Source: Gemmatimonadota bacterium
GTDB taxonomy: Bacteria > Gemmatimonadota > Gemmatimonadetes > Palauibacterales > Palauibacteraceae
NCBI GenBank assembly: GCA_016649455.1
Contig: JAENXO010000086.1
Coordinates: 1-8,820 of the forward strand
Length of the DNA: 8,820 bases
Direction: 5' to 3'
Shown here piece by piece: positions 6,208 through 8,820 of this stretch. Position 1 is the stretch's first letter. Every line of letters begins with the position of its first letter. Under the pieces are notes generated by a model. That model made no database searches. It had not been told where the DNA came from and worked only from the letters and a program-made list of their open reading frames with translations. The translations under genes and the position numbers were made by a program.

Positions 6208-7559
6208 AGCGGCCACGTCCCGCGAATTCCGATCTGTACGCCCTCGTCGCTGAACCCGAGAAACGCGACGCCCAGCAACCGCTGCTTCATCGCCATTCGC
6301 GCCCCGACCCCGTACGACGCCTGCCAGTCACCGCCGGAAATGTCCAGCAGCCTCCGATTTACGGTGCCTTCGCCAAAATAGAGGAAGAACTCCGTACGTG
6401 CGATGTCGTGTATGTCGCGCCACACCTCGTACCGCCACTCGGCGACCAGCGACAGCATGTCGTTGTCGGTGAATCGGGATGTGGAATAGCCCAATGCGCT
6501 CCGTGTACCGCCGAGGGTGCTCAGGTGGAAGAACGGGATGCCTGCCCCACCATCGGCCCGGGCGATGCGGGTCGCGGCACGCAGCGCGAACTGCTGACGG
6601 TGGTTGATCGGGAGGTAGCCCTGGGCAATTCCGCTGATCGCGTGGAAGTCCGAGTCCGTATCGGAAATTCCTCGATACATGGCACCCTCGACCCGGAACC
6701 AGGCACCGGTATCCTGGAATCCGCGCCGCTTCGTGAGATCCAGCGTCGCTCCACCATCGAGTCTGACGTATCGGGTGGACTCGTTGGCTCCGTACAGCCG
6801 GGAAGTATCTAACTCATCATAGATGGACGGGTCGTCAGTCCACACCGGATCGTCGATGGAGTTGTCCTCGAATCCGACGCCGGCATCGACTCCAATGCTT
6901 CGGGTCAGCCGCGCGCCGCCCCTGGCTCTCACATCCCAGTAGTCGCGGCTGTACAGACCACGGTTCGTATCGCTGTCGGGACCGATCCCGTAGAACGTGA
7001 CCTGGGCGTCGCGCTGCCACCGGGCTTCCGCCGATAACGAGTACCGCGGATCGGCGAGCAGCACGCCCGCCCGATGACGCTGGGAGCCCCGCATCGAAAT
7101 CGCCGAATGAACGTACCACGGCTCGAATCGGAACAGCTGGCCTTCGAGCGCGAGCGAGCTTCTGGGACCGATCGACGTCCGGAGCATCGGCCGGAAGCCC
7201 CAGTTCTCCATCGAGCGGTAGGCGCGCACGATACCGCTGGGTTCCCGCTCCGTCATCACCTGTCCGGCGACCCAGCCGGGCAACTTCACGAGGAGGAGAT
7301 TGAACGGAAACGCGATGACCTTGAGCGGAAATTCCACCACGTCGACCCAGTCCGTGGCAGGCCGGGCCGGCGGACGGTCAAACCCGTTTCGGATCGAATC
7401 CGCGGCTGCGAACTGGTCGCTCGCCGGGTCCTTCTGAGTTGCACCCGCGTCCTGGGCCGAGAGGTCGGGAGGACAGGCCGCGACACAGACCAGCGCCGCA
7501 CCTATCGCCCAGGGCGCGATCGAGACCGTTCTACGGCTCCGATCGCGCCCCCGGCTCAT
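6204..7559 (-). CDS. POTRA-less BamA/TamA-like outer-membrane beta-barrel protein
   Basis: This 451-residue outer-membrane protein has a signal peptide (Arg-rich n-region, hydrophobic core, likely cut near LSA-QDAG about residue 35). A roughly 60-residue linker follows, containing DWVDVVEFPLKVIAFPFN, and then about 340 residues of alternating hydrophobic/polar beta strands. The surface-antigen D15 signature is visible late in the barrel: TLGGTRSALGYSTSRFTDN (about 348-366), then LVAEWRYEVW and a glycine-rich terminal strand pair. The N-terminal part is too short for POTRA domains, so it is probably not the essential BamA insertase. The loop-6 Arg of the usual RGY/RGF motif is Leu (ALGY). ATG 7559 overlaps the phosphatase stop (ATGA); an alternative TTG at 7568 has GGAG eight bases before it and would add three residues. 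A VAAC stretch inside the signal could be misread as a lipobox. It may partner the two neighbouring lipoproteins. Confidence 0.82.
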   Translation of the reverse strand: MSRGRDRSRRTVSIAPWAIGAALVCVAACPPDLSAQDAGATQKDPASDQFAAADSIRNGFDRPPARPATDWVDVVEFPLKVIAFPFNLLLVKLPGWVAGQVMTEREPSGIVRAYRSMENWGFRPMLRTSIGPRSSLALEGQLFRFEPWYVHSAISMRGSQRHRAGVLLADPRYSLSAEARWQRDAQVTFYGIGPDSDTNRGLYSRDYWDVRARGGARLTRSIGVDAGVGFEDNSIDDPVWTDDPSIYDELDTSRLYGANESTRYVRLDGGATLDLTKRRGFQDTGAWFRVEGAMYRGISDTDSDFHAISGIAQGYLPINHRQQFALRAATRIARADGGAGIPFFHLSTLGGTRSALGYSTSRFTDNDMLSLVAEWRYEVWRDIHDIARTEFFLYFGEGTVNRRLLDISGGDWQASYGVGARMAMKQRLLGVAFLGFSDEGVQIGIRGTWPL

Positions 7560-8820
7560 TCGCTGCAACCGGGCGACTCCGGTCCGGTATACGGTCGAAT
7601 CGTGAACTCGTCTTGCGTGGCACCGTCTACTCCGATGGTTCGACCGTACAGACGGTCTCCGACGAACATCAGCTCGGTAAACGAGTAGTCGCGCGACGCG
7701 AATGCGGAGATCGGGGAAGACCCCACGTCTCGAGCGTATTGGGACGCGCCGCCCGCCCCCTGGACGATGTAGACCGGGCCGCAGCCGTCCGGCACCGGTC
7801 GTCGATCCCTGACCGCGACAGACCTCTCGTAGTGGTGGTCGTGGCCCGCCGCCATGAGGTCGACGCTATACCGGTCGAACAGCGGCGGGAGGTTCGTGCG
7901 TATCCCGTATGGCGGACCATGGCCGCTGATTCCCACGGCATGGCTGTACGGCGGGTGGTGTCCGTAGACGACTATCCACTTCACTGTCGGGTCCGTCTGA
8001 GCGGCCTGCAGCGACTGCTCGAGCCATTCGTACTGGCGACCCCTGCCCTCACCGAGACCCTGGACGTCCTCGGTATGGCTGCTGGTATCGAGGGCCAGGA
8101 ACAGCACGGAATTCCACCGGAAGGAGTAAAAGCGTGTCCCCGCGACCGCCTCCGGCCAGTCGAAAGCCCGATCGTAGGATTCCCCTTCGTCCGCCCGGAC
8201 GTCGTGATTGCCTATCGATGGAAAGATGGGAATCCGGGCCAGCATCCGGCTGTATACGCGGAAATGACGGTCGGTGAAGTCCGTCTCGGAACCGTCGTAG
8301 TAGGCGAAGTCTCCGACATGGATCGCGAGATCCCATTCCATTCTGTCCATTCGGCGGGCGAGGCCGATCTGGGCCTCGGACCCCCAGCCCGAATCTCCGA
8401 ACAGCAGGACGCGGAGGGTGTCTCGCGTTCCCGCCTCCGGAGCCGTACGGAAGGTCCACGGCCCGGATCGTGTGTCGCGACCGTAGACCTCGTACTCGAC
8501 CTCCGCGTCGGCCGGAAGTCCGACGAGTCTCGCGGCACGAACGCCCCGGCCTCGATCGGTCACCGGTGCCTGGCGCCATGTCTCCGACGGATCAGACGGC
8601 CGAAATCGGAGAGAATCGACCGGTTCCCCCGGTGTCATCCACAGGACGGTGGCTTCGTGGACCCCCACGTTCTGGACGTACGGTGTCCTGGTGAACGGCG
8701 CTGGAGCCAGCGGCACCGGAACCGGGTCCACCGGCTTCGGAACACAGGCGCCGAGTCCCGATGCCCCGAGACTCGCCACGCCCAGCAGCGCCACCCTGCC
8801 GATACGGCGGAAATCGGCCG
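7556..8820 (-). CDS. Purple-acid-phosphatase-like metallophosphoesterase lipoprotein (start beyond window)
   Basis: This secreted phosphoesterase is truncated by the right window edge. The frame is open to 8820; a GTG at 8794 exists but would give a signal peptide without positive charges, while the codons before it (ending RRIGR) make a proper n-region, so the true start lies outside. A hydrophobic run ends in lipobox LGAC (the Cys at 8744-8746). Counting from GTG 8794, an FN3-like beta domain spans about 38-117, as in purple acid phosphatases. The calcineurin-type core follows, with all five metal motifs: GDSG (133-136), GDFAYY (161-166), GNHD (195-198), YGHH (277-280) and GHDHHYER (317-324). 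Tyr 165 matches the Fe(III)-binding Tyr of purple acid phosphatases. It likely removes phosphate from phosphomonoesters or phosphoproteins outside the cytoplasm; phospholipase or nucleotidase activity is possible. Its TGA overlaps the barrel gene's ATG. Confidence 0.85.
   Translation of the reverse strand, partial: ADFRRIGRVALLGVASLGASGLGACVPKPVDPVPVPLAPAPFTRTPYVQNVGVHEATVLWMTPGEPVDSLRFRPSDPSETWRQAPVTDRGRGVRAARLVGLPADAEVEYEVYGRDTRSGPWTFRTAPEAGTRDTLRVLLFGDSGWGSEAQIGLARRMDRMEWDLAIHVGDFAYYDGSETDFTDRHFRVYSRMLARIPIFPSIGNHDVRADEGESYDRAFDWPEAVAGTRFYSFRWNSVLFLALDTSSHTEDVQGLGEGRGRQYEWLEQSLQAAQTDPTVKWIVVYGHHPPYSHAVGISGHGPPYGIRTNLPPLFDRYSVDLMAAGHDHHYERSVAVRDRRPVPDGCGPVYIVQGAGGASQYARDVGSSPISAFASRDYSFTELMFVGDRLYGRTIGVDGATQDEFTIRPYTGPESPGCSE

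Noticed and set aside
5401..6381. 326-codon open frame on the + strand opposite the kinase-like lipoprotein and barrel genes
   Set aside because: It spans the junction of two real genes on the other strand, is Arg-rich and motif-free, and so is a composition artefact.
6204..7559. Reading the barrel protein as a lipoprotein because of VAAC in its signal
   Set aside because: A good type I site (LSA-QDAG) follows about six residues later and the mature protein is a beta-barrel, which does not need a lipid anchor. It remains a minor possibility.

Overview
This is a GC-rich, fully coding stretch of bacterial chromosome from a Gram-negative-type (diderm) organism. The evidence is three lipobox proteins, a 16-stranded-type outer-membrane barrel protein, a ZIP transporter pair, and an aromatic-carotenoid type oxidoreductase. 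The mix (DUF4136 lipoprotein, CrtU-like enzyme, short BamA-like barrel, high GC, frequent GTG/TTG starts) would fit Gemmatimonadota or a related lineage. That assignment is a guess from gene content, because the window has no rRNA or other phylogenetic marker. I see no tRNA, CRISPR array, insertion sequence or phage gene, and no gene-free stretch longer than about 105 bases.

Layout. On the + strand, positions 49-1514 hold two adjacent, translationally coupled ZIP-family metal transporter genes (TTGA overlap). A short spacer with a small hairpin follows, and then a DUF4136 lipoprotein gene (1619-2191). It converges, with only 9 bases between stop codons, on a five-gene minus-strand operon that runs from the right edge of the window down to 2201. 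In transcription order the operon holds: a purple-acid-phosphatase-like lipoprotein (7556 to beyond 8820, start outside the window), a POTRA-less BamA/TamA-like outer-membrane barrel (6204-7559), a large lipoprotein with a possible atypical-kinase core (4456-6207), a UbiE/MenG-type SAM methyltransferase (3739-4452), and a CrtU-like FAD oxidoreductase (2201-3742). Three of its four junctions are NTGA start/stop overlaps and the fourth is a 3-base gap, so the five proteins are very likely made together.

How they may work together. The last two genes resemble the crtT-crtU pair of actinobacterial aromatic-carotenoid clusters and probably modify a membrane isoprenoid (carotenoid or quinone). The first three are envelope proteins: a secreted phosphatase, an outer-membrane barrel and a secreted lipoprotein that carries K, D....N and D residues spaced as in kinase folds. 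The most interesting reading is a surface phospho-transfer/phosphatase module built around a dedicated barrel and co-expressed with membrane pigment or isoprenoid modification. That reading is inference; the gene order and motifs are directly visible.
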